Assembly (NCBI RefSeq): GCF_024347055.1
Contig: NZ_AP024896.1
Location: 1,798,001-1,862,000, forward strand
Direction: 5' to 3'
Source: Vibrio porteresiae DSM 19223
GTDB lineage: Bacteria; Pseudomonadota; Gammaproteobacteria; Enterobacterales; Vibrionaceae
Length of the DNA: 64,000 nt
Positions 1-8,671 of this stretch are shown here, one piece after another. Each line of letters begins with the position of its first letter. Positions within the stretch are counted from its first letter, which is position 1. A program made the position numbers and the translations under genes. The notes beneath the pieces were generated by a model. The model saw only the letters and a program-made list of their open reading frames with translations, searched no databases and was not told the origin of the DNA.

Positions 1-789
1 GACAAAGCCTATGTGTTAGCCGATAAACATCAGCATATCTGGATGAAAACACTGGCTCTGATGAGTAAAGCTCGTATTGAGTTATTACGTGAACAACCAC
101 AATGTGCCATCGCGTATTTACAGGAAGCGGAAATCTCTGCCAAAGCTTGCAATGCCAATTATGCGCATTTGCTGGCTCGAATTTATTTCAAACAGTCACT
201 CGCCCATGAAAGCAGCGGTCAATTAGAGTTAGCGCTGCAAGCATTTAAACTTTATCGCCACCACTCCATTGAACACATTCGTGCCCGAACTCTTCAACTA
301 GGCTCAGACAAAGCCCGCTTGTCTAAACATCAGTTAGAAAAGAAAGCGCGTAAGCTAATTAACCGGATTCGAGCCCAACATGCCCACGAATCAGGTAAAC
401 ACTTCAATCGAATTATTTCAGAAACCCTTTGGTGGGAACAGTTGGTGCAATTGAAAACACAGCTACAAAAAGCCAATTATTCGATTATCACCGTGCGCCA
501 CCCGACCCCAGAATACATCGATGTGTGTGCAGAAATTGCCCATACTCTCTGCACAAAAAATGATTATTTGGCCCGCATCAGCAGTGATCGTATTGGCTGG
601 TTAGTCGCCGAGCAAGGGGAAGCTGCCGAGCAGCTTTATCGTACGTTAAGTCAAATGACCACCATTTATCCGTGGCAGCGCAAAGGGTTGGCACCTCACT
701 TACCAACAATCATGATTCAAGATCTGTTGACCTTCCCTTTTACCCTTGAACAGCTTGAGCTGGAAGATGACATAATGGGAGATCGCTAA
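1..789 (+). CDS. TPR protein with degenerate GGDEF-like C-terminus (5' partial)
   Basis: The reading frame is open to the left edge of the window, so the true start lies outside; the GTG at 13 is only the first in-window start codon. The visible N-terminal part is helical and TPR-like (for example the IAYLQEAEISAKACNAN stretch). The C-terminal ~110 residues resemble a GGDEF domain in layout, but at the signature position the sequence reads ARISSDRIGWLV (SSDRI at about residues 190-194 counted from the GTG) instead of GG[DE]EF, so cyclase activity is not expected. The stop codon overlaps the ATG of the next gene by one base (TAATG), implying translational coupling to the diguanylate cyclase downstream. 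The likely role is regulatory or partner protein in c-di-GMP signalling; this is inference from sequence layout and position. Confidence 0.7.
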   Translation, partial: DKAYVLADKHQHIWMKTLALMSKARIELLREQPQCAIAYLQEAEISAKACNANYAHLLARIYFKQSLAHESSGQLELALQAFKLYRHHSIEHIRARTLQLGSDKARLSKHQLEKKARKLINRIRAQHAHESGKHFNRIISETLWWEQLVQLKTQLQKANYSIITVRHPTPEYIDVCAEIAHTLCTKNDYLARISSDRIGWLVAEQGEAAEQLYRTLSQMTTIYPWQRKGLAPHLPTIMIQDLLTFPFTLEQLELEDDIMGDR

Positions 790-2381
790 TGGAAGCGCTG
801 TTAAACAAAGTGCAAGAAGCGGGATACGACATTACAACGGTCGCAGGTGATGACGCGATTGAGATGTGGAGTGAGATTCGCGTTAAGGTAGCAACCGAAC
901 CGCATGAACAGGCGTTGTGTTATGTCATCAGTTCAGAACATCAGTTAAGCCTACACAGACTTTCGCAAAGTATTACAGAGCTCAACCAAGCGCTACGTCT
1001 ATTAACTAACGCAGGACCCAATCATGCCGAACGTTCTGACCTGGTGCTGATGACGAAAAGCACTCTCAGCGAGCGTTATTTGACGAGCGGTGACTACAGT
1101 CGTGCACTGCAAGAATTTATTAGCATCACCCAATATGCTATCGAACATGGCGACATTGATACTTACGCCAGTGCCATTTTGGGTATGGGCAAACTGTGCG
1201 AAAGTTTTGGTGATGCCAATCGAGCGCTGCGTTACTACCAAAAAATCGATCATGTTGATCACGCGCTATCGAGTCGCAGCTTACGTTTGCATTACAAATT
1301 GCACAAATTGAGCTGTTACGTTGCACTGAACAAATTGACAGCAGCGCGCGAGATACTAAAAGAGTGTGAAGAACTGTCGATTTTGGTGAGCGACAAATTG
1401 CTCACTGGGCAAATCATGTTGTATCAATCTCAGTTGTATCGACAGCAAGGTCGTCAGACTGACGCCCTGCGTATTTTGGCTAACATTCCCTATGCCGTCG
1501 GTAACATCCGTTCTAACTGGTTTGCGTGTAAAAGTCGGATTGAACAAGCCCGCTGCTTGATTCCTGATCGCCCGGCATTAGCCAATTATTTACTCGATAA
1601 TGCCAAACGCCGTTTACAACACCACAGTAAGCCTGAGCTAAAAATTCAGCTTTATCGCGCTTACAGCGAAATCTATGCAGAACAAGGCTTATTTAAAGAG
1701 TCACTGTTTTACGAAAAATTGGGCTTTGAAACCGAATCAAACTTAATCTCCCAAATTCCTATTGCGGAACTGGGAGCGAACCAACTGCGTCGTTTAGCTC
1801 GATTTGATCTGCAGTTAAAACTCATTCTCTCTGAAATGGAAAACCGAGAGCTCAAAGAGACCACAGAAAGCCAGAAACACGCGGTGGCACAACTGCAGCA
1901 GGACGTGTTTACCGACCCGTTGACCAAATTGAAAAACCGTCGATGGATGGAAAGCTGCTTAAAAGACCTCTTGATTCATGAGACAGAATTCGCGTTCTTG
2001 GTTGTCGACATTGACCACTTTAAATCGATTAACGATGAGTTAAGCCACCTTGCAGGGGATAAAGCGATTGTGAATGTCTCCGCACAAATTTTGCAGTTAT
2101 TCAACCAAGCCACTCATCATTGCGTGCGTTTTGGTGGCGAAGAATTCTTGGTGATCATTGAAAAAGTCGATCTAGACCAAGCACTGAGTCAGGCAGAAGA
2201 GCTGCGTAACAACATTGAGCAATTTGATTGGCGAGAGGTGCTCGGCTCAAGACGCTTAACCGTCAGTATTGGGGTAACACTGCATCGCTTAGGTGAGAAC
2301 ACTCAACGCACTTTTTATCGCGCTGATAAAGCGCTATACCGAGCCAAAGCAAACGGGCGCAACCAAGTGTGTTCGGAATAG
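789..2381 (+). CDS. TPR-GGDEF diguanylate cyclase
   Basis: Predicted cytoplasmic enzyme making cyclic di-GMP from two GTP. Residues ~1-330 are TPR-like helical repeats, followed by a short coiled coil (~335-365) and a GGDEF domain (~370-528) that starts with FTDPLTKLKNRRW. The signature is intact as GGEEF (residues 449-453), with the upstream VVDIDHFKSIND metal/substrate motif. The RxxD inhibitory site expected just before GGEEF is absent (that stretch reads QATHHCVRF), so classical product inhibition is unlikely. No transmembrane segment is seen, so the TPR array is presumably the input domain. It follows a TPR/pseudo-GGDEF gene with a 1-bp overlap, and the two are probably one operon. Activity is supported by motif only. 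Confidence 0.88.
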   Translation: MEALLNKVQEAGYDITTVAGDDAIEMWSEIRVKVATEPHEQALCYVISSEHQLSLHRLSQSITELNQALRLLTNAGPNHAERSDLVLMTKSTLSERYLTSGDYSRALQEFISITQYAIEHGDIDTYASAILGMGKLCESFGDANRALRYYQKIDHVDHALSSRSLRLHYKLHKLSCYVALNKLTAAREILKECEELSILVSDKLLTGQIMLYQSQLYRQQGRQTDALRILANIPYAVGNIRSNWFACKSRIEQARCLIPDRPALANYLLDNAKRRLQHHSKPELKIQLYRAYSEIYAEQGLFKESLFYEKLGFETESNLISQIPIAELGANQLRRLARFDLQLKLILSEMENRELKETTESQKHAVAQLQQDVFTDPLTKLKNRRWMESCLKDLLIHETEFAFLVVDIDHFKSINDELSHLAGDKAIVNVSAQILQLFNQATHHCVRFGGEEFLVIIEKVDLDQALSQAEELRNNIEQFDWREVLGSRRLTVSIGVTLHRLGENTQRTFYRADKALYRAKANGRNQVCSE

Positions 2382-2559
2382 GTTTGACCTAGAGTCGTTA
2401 CGATTAGCCCACACCACAGTGACTTAATACGCAACGGATTGCTTTAAATAAGGTTAACCTTTCTCGTTTGCACAGTTAGAGCCGCAAAGTTGCCGTTAAG
2501 TGGGGAAATTTCATACAGGAAATCCCGTGAACAAATAGCATCTTGAGCAAAGTTGAGTA

Positions 2560-2565
2560 TATAAT
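2560..2565 (+). promoter_or_regulatory. Candidate -10 element of the ECF transporter operon
   Basis: A perfect TATAAT lies 70 bases before the S-component start codon. No convincing -35 hexamer sits at 16-18 bases upstream (the nearest TTGAGC is only 11 bases away), so an activator-dependent promoter is possible. I see no recognisable riboswitch in the 2382-2634 leader. Confidence 0.35.
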
Positions 2566-2634
2566 GCGCCCCCTAATTTTACAGTCAGCAAATATATCGA
2601 TTGTAATAATCGTTCTTTAAACAAAGGATCCGTT

Positions 2635-3183
2635 ATGAATCTCTCCGCGAAAACTGTTGTAGTGATTGCGATTGGTGCCGCTCTTTATGGTATTGGTGGA
2701 CTGCCGATGTTTGGTATTCCTGTTTTTGCTAATACCACACTCAAACCAGCGATGGCTGTGCTGGCTCTATTTTCGGTTATGTTTGGTCCACTCGTTGGTT
2801 TCCTAGTCGGATTTATTGGCCACTGGGTAACGGATCTTTTTGCTGGATGGGGCGTATGGCTCACTTGGGTATTAGGCTCAGGTATCGTTGGTTTCGTCAT
2901 GGGAATGTTCCCATCGATCACGCAACGTAACTTGGAAAAAGGTCTATTCCCGATTCGCGATTTCATTTTGTTCGTAGGTCTTGCGCTTGCTGGCAATGTG
3001 ATCGGTTACGGCTGTTCAGCCTTCCTTGATAGCATTCTCTACGGCGAACCTGATGCCAAAGTGTACACACAAATGGCGATCGTCTCTGTAGGCAACACCG
3101 TGCTTATTGCTATTGTGGGTTATTTCATTCTGAAAGCCCTAGCAAAACGCAACAAACAAAGCCGCAATTTGACCGAGGCATAA
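2635..3183 (+). CDS. ECF transporter S component (UPF0397 family)
   Basis: Small polytopic inner-membrane protein (182 residues, about five or six hydrophobic segments) that should bind a vitamin-like substrate and dock to the energising module encoded just downstream. The sequence fits the UPF0397 family (opening NLSAKTVVVIAIGAALYGIG and the conserved FGPLVGFLVGFIGHWVTDL stretch). The gene is followed after 6 bases by the duplicated ATPase and then EcfT, so this is a dedicated ECF cassette. The substrate cannot be read from the sequence; related cassettes have been linked to thiamine precursors or other cofactors, and no riboswitch is visible here to decide. SD: AAAGGATCC before the ATG. Confidence 0.85.
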   Translation: MNLSAKTVVVIAIGAALYGIGGLPMFGIPVFANTTLKPAMAVLALFSVMFGPLVGFLVGFIGHWVTDLFAGWGVWLTWVLGSGIVGFVMGMFPSITQRNLEKGLFPIRDFILFVGLALAGNVIGYGCSAFLDSILYGEPDAKVYTQMAIVSVGNTVLIAIVGYFILKALAKRNKQSRNLTEA

Positions 3184-3189
3184 TCGGGC

Positions 3190-4884
3190 ATGACCATCGA
3201 GTTTTCTAACTTCTCTTTTCGTTACGCGTCACTGGATAAACCGACGCTGAAAAACATCAATCTAAGGATAGAGCAAGGCGAGAAAATCGTGATCATTGGA
3301 CCTAGTGGCAGTGGTAAATCGACACTAGGTCAATGTTTAAACGGGTTAATTCCACACAGCATTAAAGGTGAGATACAAGGGTGTCTCACCTTTAATGGTC
3401 AAGCCACTACCGACTTTTCCATGGATCAGTTTACTGAGCAAGTGGGTACAGTATTACAAGACACCGACAACCAGTTTGTGGGTCTTACGGTGGGTGAAGA
3501 CATTGCCTTCGCGCTAGAAAACCAGAATTTGAGCCCAGCTCAAATGTACCCGCTGGTAAAAGCAACTGCGCAGCTGGTCGACCTTGAACAACTGCTGCAT
3601 CAAGCTCCGGATGATTTGTCTGGTGGCCAAAAGCAACGCGTTTCGCTAGCCGGTATTCTAGTGGATGATGTTGAAACGCTGCTGTTTGATGAACCGCTCG
3701 CCTCACTTGATCCCGTATCCGGTAAACGCACGATTGAAATCATTGATGAACTGCATCAAAAATCTGGCAAAACGATCATCATTATCGAGCATCGTCTTGA
3801 AGATGTACTGCATCGTTTAGTCGACCGCATTATCTTGATGGATCAAGGTGAAATCATTGCTGATATGACCCCTGCTCAGCTACTCACTTCCGATCTGTTA
3901 GCCAAACATGGTATTCGCGAGCCACTTTATTTATCTGCGTTAAAAGCGGCAGGCTGTGAGATCCGAGCAGAACATCATCCTGAATCTTTGGCTAAATTGG
4001 TACTTGAGCCTTATCAATCAGCGTTGACCCAATGGGCACAACAGCCTTTGAAGCAACAGGTATCAGAGCCTAAATCGCCCCTGTTATCGGTGCGTGGTTT
4101 AAGTTACTCCTACGATGGACAACGCCAAGCGTTGGATGATCTCTCCTTTGATGTTTTCCACGGCGAGTTTCTCTCAGTATTGGGCAAAAATGGCTCGGGC
4201 AAATCCACTATCACCAAATTGCTTATGGGGGTTATCGAACCCGATGCGGGCAGTATGGTATTGAATGGTGTTGATTTATCGACCCTCTCTATTTTTGAGC
4301 GTAGCCAGAAGATTGGCGTCGTAATGCAAAACCCCAATCATATGATCTCCCATCATATGATTTTTGATGAAGTGGCGTTTGGCCTGCGTAATCGCGGCGA
4401 TGATGAAGCAAGTATTGAACAAAAAGTCGAGCAGATGCTTGCTCTGTGTGGTTTGAGCAAATATCGCCATTGGCCAATCGAAGCATTAAGTTACGGACAG
4501 AAAAAGCGCGTTACTATCGCCTCTATATTGGTAATGGAGCCTCAACTGCTCATCTTGGATGAACCCACCGCTGGGCAAGACTATCGCAATTACACCGCGA
4601 TGCTGACCTTTATTGAAAAACTCAATAAAGAGCTGGGTATCACCGTAATGATCATTTCTCATGACATGCATTTAGTATTGGAGTACACCACTCGTTCAGT
4701 CGTGATTGCAGACAGCCGTTTGTTGGCAGATCAAGCCATGGTGGAAGTCTTTACTCAACCGTCATTGTTGGCTAAAGCCAATCTCAGCACCACCAGTCTT
4801 TACGAGCTCTCTTGTCGATTAGGTAACACCGACCCTCTGAACTTTATGACTCACTTCATTCAATATGAGAAAGCGGCACTATGA
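3190..4884 (+). CDS. ECF transporter ATPase, two ABC domains fused
   Basis: A single 564-residue polypeptide carrying two complete ABC ATPase domains, equivalent to EcfA1-EcfA2. Domain 1 has Walker A GPSGSGKST (37-45), signature LSGGQKQR, Walker B LLFDEP and the switch histidine in IIEHR. Domain 2 has Walker A GKNGSGKST (332-340), signature LSYGQKKR, Walker B LLILDEP and switch histidine IISHD. Both halves therefore look catalytically competent. It powers the S component upstream and pairs with EcfT downstream; its stop overlaps the EcfT start (ATGA). The fused arrangement is common in this family (YkoD-type). Confidence 0.93.
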   Translation: MTIEFSNFSFRYASLDKPTLKNINLRIEQGEKIVIIGPSGSGKSTLGQCLNGLIPHSIKGEIQGCLTFNGQATTDFSMDQFTEQVGTVLQDTDNQFVGLTVGEDIAFALENQNLSPAQMYPLVKATAQLVDLEQLLHQAPDDLSGGQKQRVSLAGILVDDVETLLFDEPLASLDPVSGKRTIEIIDELHQKSGKTIIIIEHRLEDVLHRLVDRIILMDQGEIIADMTPAQLLTSDLLAKHGIREPLYLSALKAAGCEIRAEHHPESLAKLVLEPYQSALTQWAQQPLKQQVSEPKSPLLSVRGLSYSYDGQRQALDDLSFDVFHGEFLSVLGKNGSGKSTITKLLMGVIEPDAGSMVLNGVDLSTLSIFERSQKIGVVMQNPNHMISHHMIFDEVAFGLRNRGDDEASIEQKVEQMLALCGLSKYRHWPIEALSYGQKKRVTIASILVMEPQLLILDEPTAGQDYRNYTAMLTFIEKLNKELGITVMIISHDMHLVLEYTTRSVVIADSRLLADQAMVEVFTQPSLLAKANLSTTSLYELSCRLGNTDPLNFMTHFIQYEKAAL

Positions 4885-5726
4885 AAAGCGATAAGATGAA
4901 GTTCGGTATCAGCTATATCGATACCGGTTCGCCACTGCATGCCCTCAATGGCATCACAAAATTCGTGCTGTTTATGGCTTGGATTACCGTGGTGTTGACC
5001 ACATTTGATCTGCGCTTAATTGGCTCATTACTGGCAGTAGGACTCATTTTACTTAAAGTGACCAAAGTGCCAATGTCGGTTTATCGCCCTTTACTGCTTG
5101 GTACTGGCACGGTGCTGTTAATGAACGCCCTCTTTATGTTTTTGTTAGCACCACAGCAAGGCTCGGTGTATCTAAAAGGTGCACATGTTCTGCTCACGCT
5201 TCCTGGTCAGTACAGCCTAACGCAAGAGACACTGTTTTATTTGATTACGGTGACGCTCAAATACTTTTCGATGTTTCCTATTGCGTTGGTGTTTGTCTTT
5301 ACCACTCACCCAACAGAATTTGCAGCCAGCCTCAATCGATTAGGTATCCCGTACAAAATTGCTTATGCGGTAAGCTTAACCCTACGTTATCTGCCGGAAG
5401 TGAAGAAAGATTTCGTCAATATCATGCATGCGCAGCAAGCACGTGGCGTGGATCTCTCAGCCAATACCCCCTTTTTCACCCGGATGAAAAATGTCTCTAA
5501 GGTACTTGGTCCGCTGATTTTTTCTAGCCTTGATCGCGCAGAAGATATCTCCAATGCAATGACTTTGCGTGGATTTGGTCGTCAGAAAAGTCGTACGTGG
5601 TATAGCCTCAAGCCAATGACCCAAACCGATTATATCTGGTTAATCTTATTGGCTTTGGTTGTAGTATTTGCGATCACCAAACGGGTTTTGCAAACCGAGC
5701 TGTTTTGGTATCCTTTCGCATCTTAA
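4881..5726 (+). CDS. ecfT: ECF transporter transmembrane coupling protein EcfT
   Basis: Polytopic membrane protein of 281 residues that couples the ATPase pair to the substrate-binding S component. The two conserved cytoplasmic Ala-Arg-Gly-type coupling motifs are visible: QQARGVDL (about residues 187-194) and TLRGFG (about 230-235). Hydrophobic segments occur at ~25-75, 90-115, 125-160 and 250-270. It overlaps the ATPase gene by 4 bp (ATGA) and ends the operon; an intrinsic terminator follows at once. Confidence 0.92.
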   Translation: MKSDKMKFGISYIDTGSPLHALNGITKFVLFMAWITVVLTTFDLRLIGSLLAVGLILLKVTKVPMSVYRPLLLGTGTVLLMNALFMFLLAPQQGSVYLKGAHVLLTLPGQYSLTQETLFYLITVTLKYFSMFPIALVFVFTTHPTEFAASLNRLGIPYKIAYAVSLTLRYLPEVKKDFVNIMHAQQARGVDLSANTPFFTRMKNVSKVLGPLIFSSLDRAEDISNAMTLRGFGRQKSRTWYSLKPMTQTDYIWLILLALVVVFAITKRVLQTELFWYPFAS

Positions 5727-5727
5727 G

Positions 5728-5754
5728 AAAAAAGGTCGCATTGCGACCTTTTTT
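5728..5754 (+). terminator. Intrinsic terminator of the ECF operon
   Basis: GGTCGC / GCGACC stem with a 3-base loop, flanked by an A-run and followed by TTTTTT, starting one base after the ecfT stop codon. Confidence 0.9.
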
Positions 5755-5845
5755 CATTATTGATGGATTAATGGCTACACTTCTGAGTAAGAAAGCTCTT
5801 TCGCCGCTCTTGATTGTCACACGTTTCTCTCCATAGGATTTATTC

Positions 5846-6820
5846 ATGAACTTCACTTTTGCAACGCTGAATTTGCTCAACTACGTTGCACCACCTAATG
5901 CGTGCTATGAGTTTCACAACATCTATGAAGAGCACCAATGGCTTAAGAAGCAGCAATGGATTGCCAAACAAATTGAACAGTTACAACCGGACGTGATTGC
6001 CTTCCAAGAAGTGTTTAGTCGTGAAGAGCTTGAGCAACAAATGTTGGAATTGGGCTTTCCCCATTTTGCCACGATAGCCGCTCCGACCGTTGAAGAGGGT
6101 TATCTCTATACCGCACCAGTTGTCGCGCTAGCCAGCCGTTTTCCTTTCGACGAAATCAGCGCCGTTGACTATCCCCAAAGACTCACACAAGAGCAACCCG
6201 ATTATCGCCGTCAGCCGTTACGCGCCACCGTCACACTGCCAGAGCTGGGCACAATTGATGTGTATGTCGTTCATTTCAAATCCCAACGTCCCATCGATAA
6301 CGCTTTAGATCTTGATGAGAAGGAAACCAACAGCCCACTAGACCTTTGGCAACAAGACTGTTTGGGCAACTGGTTATCGACTATCCAGCGAGGTTGGGAA
6401 TGCCACCTATTGCATCATGCCATCGTTGAGCGTAAGAAACAGACCGCCCATCCTATTGTGCTCATGGGAGATTTCAATCAACACTTAGCCAACAGTGAAT
6501 TGGCCGCGTTGAATATTCATGCTCATCCTAAAACTGATGAACCACGCCAAATCGCCCCTTACCAACTGATTGATGCAGGTTCGACTTGGTATCATGAAGA
6601 GCCTTGGTCGCGTCCAGCAACTCACTATTATGGCGCTAAAGGCAGTGTCTTAGATTACATCTTACTTTCCTGGGAATTGAATAACTTATCGGACTTTCCT
6701 CGCGCTGAACTTTTCCACTATCAAGTACTGGACAAGCATCTCATCAACCCAAGTTTCGAAGAAGATGCCCAAGCCAGTGACCATGCTGTCGTAAGCCTGA
6801 CCTTAAAGACCTGCCGTTAA
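5846..6820 (+). CDS. Endonuclease/exonuclease/phosphatase (EEP) family protein
   Basis: Metal-dependent phosphoesterase of the DNase I-like EEP fold, 324 residues, with no signal peptide. Visible family motifs: N9 in FATLNLLNY, E55 in IAFQEVF (metal ligand), the histidine in VVHFKSQRP, GDFNQ (catalytic Asp and Asn), and the terminal SDHAVV (Asp-His pair). All expected catalytic residues are present, so it should be active, but members act on DNA, phospholipids, sphingomyelin or inositol phosphates and the substrate cannot be told from sequence. Transcribed alone after the ECF terminator; SD-like TAGGA lies before the ATG. Confidence 0.85.
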   Translation: MNFTFATLNLLNYVAPPNACYEFHNIYEEHQWLKKQQWIAKQIEQLQPDVIAFQEVFSREELEQQMLELGFPHFATIAAPTVEEGYLYTAPVVALASRFPFDEISAVDYPQRLTQEQPDYRRQPLRATVTLPELGTIDVYVVHFKSQRPIDNALDLDEKETNSPLDLWQQDCLGNWLSTIQRGWECHLLHHAIVERKKQTAHPIVLMGDFNQHLANSELAALNIHAHPKTDEPRQIAPYQLIDAGSTWYHEEPWSRPATHYYGAKGSVLDYILLSWELNNLSDFPRAELFHYQVLDKHLINPSFEEDAQASDHAVVSLTLKTCR

Positions 6821-6951
6821 GCACACATTCATTAACAAAATAGCACTTTGAACTAACAATTTTGTAACTATACTGAGTGTAATCCTATCCTATGCGGTGG
6901 GAAGCCAAACCCAGAGATGGGAGTTAGCGAACAAAATAAGTTAGGGTGACC

Positions 6952-7131
6952 ATGATGAAGGATTTTGTTGAAACAATGAAACTACGTGGCCAAGCTGCTG
7001 AAAACATCTATTTTTCGCAAAGAGATAGGGATTTGATCGAAAAAATTCACCGCCATCCTGAGGTGCTTGAACAACATAAACCACCTCAGGACATGAATCG
7101 GTCTGGACAACCTGAGTCACTAGAACACTAA
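6952..7131 (+). CDS. Small uncharacterised protein (59 aa)
   Basis: I do not recognise this family. The protein is charged and hydrophilic, has no signal peptide or membrane segment, and ends in a Pro/Gln-rich tail. Start taken as the first of two ATG codons (6952, 6955), with AGGG a few bases upstream; a GTG at 6946 is less likely. The 3' end overlaps the convergent acetyltransferase gene by 12 bases. The 6821-6951 leader has no terminator and could carry its promoter. Coding status is supported by the SD, helix-forming composition and absence of a competing gene, not by homology. Confidence 0.5.
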   Translation: MMKDFVETMKLRGQAAENIYFSQRDRDLIEKIHRHPEVLEQHKPPQDMNRSGQPESLEH

Positions 7132-7398
7132 GTGTTGCCACTCTGCATGTCGGTCAAGGTAGTGCTTAACGTAACTGCACTTAGGCACTATCTTCCACTT
7201 TAATCGGTCAAATTCTGGCAACACCGCTTCCATCATTACCTTGCCATAGCCCTTACCTTGCAACTCATCAGGCACGCGAGTCGAGGTTACATAAGCGACC
7301 CCGTCGACCAACTGATATTGCACAATCGCCTCATAGCCAGGCTCTAGCGCAACGCGAAAACGCTGCAATTCTTGATCATGTACCCAATTATGTGACAT
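7120..7398 (-). CDS. Small GNAT-type N-acetyltransferase (YjdJ/NATD1-like)
   Basis: A 92-residue protein fitting the short GCN5-related acetyltransferase family COG2388. It has a central beta-hairpin region (YQLVDGVAYVTSTRVPDELQ), the acetyl-CoA pyrophosphate loop GKGYGK, and the C-terminal VPKCSYVKHYLDRH segment typical of these mini-GNATs. The acceptor substrate is unknown for the family. Single-gene unit; its last codons overlap the convergent small gene. Confidence 0.85.
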   Translation of the reverse strand: MSHNWVHDQELQRFRVALEPGYEAIVQYQLVDGVAYVTSTRVPDELQGKGYGKVMMEAVLPEFDRLKWKIVPKCSYVKHYLDRHAEWQHLVF

Positions 7399-7569
7399 GA
7401 ATTTTTCCTTTCATAAATTAATCAGAACGTTATGATATATATTCAGTGACCGTAACCAACAACAACGTCATCTCACCACTGGTACTTTCCATCACGACGA
7501 GTTTTGTGGTTGCATTTTATTTGGCATTCGACTCAAGTAGCACTGCATTAAACCAAGGAAAATGAATCA

Positions 7570-8295
7570 ATGGATTCCCAGCTGACTGATTTGGCTGATA
7601 GCACACACTCTCCAACCGAAGAAGCGACTTTACACAGTAGCGAAGCTCTTGAGCTTATTGAACATAGTAGTGACATTACGCTCAATATTACTACGCCTGT
7701 GGGTCGAAAATTTTACTGTCATGCACAGTTTATCGGACCACACTCATCTTCTGTGATTTTCATCGAACCACCGCAAATCTCTTATGACGACTGGCATGAT
7801 TATTTTCAAGAAGGATTTTGGCTCAACGCGAAAGCCATTGGTCAAAGAGGTTTTGGCGCCATAATTCATTTTCGAAGCCAAATTAAGTTTATTCAACGTG
7901 AGCCTTTTCCTCTCGTCGCCTTATCCATTCCTCAATCAATGAAGGTACGTCAACTGCGCAAAGAACCGCGCTATGACGTCAAAATCGCCGCACGGATCAT
8001 CAGTTCAGCGACCCAGCGCGAATGCGAAATTCGTAACCTGTCGAAAAATGGCTGCCAATTTTCCACTCCTAAACTCGGCCATCAATTTTATCTTGGCGAA
8101 CCGTTAACTCTGCAAGTGAGTGATGCTGCTGCAAGCAAATTCGATTTACCGCCTCTTGATGGATTGATTTGTAATATAGGACACTCTGGTCGCAACCTAC
8201 TCTATGGGCTGCGCTTTAATGAGGAAGGACGTAAAAGCGTTCAGATGTTACTGAAAAAACTCAAGTTTAATGGTAGCAAACTCTCTTTCGGCTAA
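7570..8295 (+). CDS. plzD: PilZ-domain c-di-GMP receptor PlzD (YcgR-like)
   Basis: Cytoplasmic c-di-GMP binding protein, 241 residues, close to V. cholerae PlzD (VCA0042), including the characteristic ending LKFNGSKL. Residues ~30-125 form the YcgR-like N-terminal barrel and ~126-230 the PilZ domain. The two c-di-GMP motifs are intact: RKEPR (R130 and R134, RxxxR) and NLSKNG (N156-x-S158-xx-G161, the [DN]xSxxG motif). In V. cholerae the homologue binds c-di-GMP and influences motility, biofilm and virulence; the same role is inferred here. Transcribed alone; SD AAGGA is 11 bases before the ATG. Confidence 0.93.
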   Translation: MDSQLTDLADSTHSPTEEATLHSSEALELIEHSSDITLNITTPVGRKFYCHAQFIGPHSSSVIFIEPPQISYDDWHDYFQEGFWLNAKAIGQRGFGAIIHFRSQIKFIQREPFPLVALSIPQSMKVRQLRKEPRYDVKIAARIISSATQRECEIRNLSKNGCQFSTPKLGHQFYLGEPLTLQVSDAAASKFDLPPLDGLICNIGHSGRNLLYGLRFNEEGRKSVQMLLKKLKFNGSKLSFG

Positions 8296-8322
8296 CCTAA
8301 AACCCAAATTTCAGATAAAAAA

Positions 8323-8360
8323 ATGCCAATCGTAAATAATGCACGATTGGCTTAGATATT
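8323..8360 (+). terminator. Hairpin, probable plzD terminator
   Basis: A 9-bp perfect stem (GCCAATCGT at 8323-8331 with ACGATTGGC at 8341-8349) lies 27 bases after plzD. It is followed by a weak, interrupted T-rich stretch, so termination may be incomplete. Confidence 0.5.
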
Positions 8361-8521
8361 TTGTGAACAATGCTATTCACTAACAACGTCAGTTGGCTAG
8401 GTGACCCTCGGCTTTAATAAGGGTCATATTTATATATGCAGTATGCGTGCCAACTTTTTAATACCTCTTTTAGATTATTTTTTGTTCACAAAAGCGCAAT
8501 TCAATCTTAATACTTCCTTTA

Positions 8522-8562
8522 TTATTGCAAAACGCAAAAGCAAAATTTGCATTTTGCAATAA
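8522..8562. repeat. 41-bp imperfect palindrome upstream of popT
   Basis: Two 17-base arms (8522-8538 and 8546-8562) are inverted complements with one mismatch around a 7-base spacer; the outer bases are TTATTGCAAAA and TTTTGCAATAA. No T-run follows, so it is not a terminator. It sits ~70 bases upstream of a candidate -10 (TATACT, 8633-8638) of popT, which suits an operator. Confidence 0.8.
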
Positions 8563-8565
8563 CTC

Positions 8566-8596
8566 GCTTTGCTGTTTCGCAAATTCTTTGCAAAGC
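8566..8596. repeat. Second inverted repeat (GCTTTGC/GCAAAGC) upstream of popT
   Basis: GCTTTGC (8566-8572) pairs with GCAAAGC (8590-8596); the interval also carries GCAAA. It repeats the TTTGC/GCAAA theme of the adjacent 41-bp palindrome, giving a cluster of the same half-site. Confidence 0.6.
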
Positions 8597-8671
8597 CGTC
8601 ATGACAAAGCAGTCACTGCAGGAAAAGTTCGCTATACTGCTGCTCTCAGTTTGGCATGTTTAAGGTATTCA

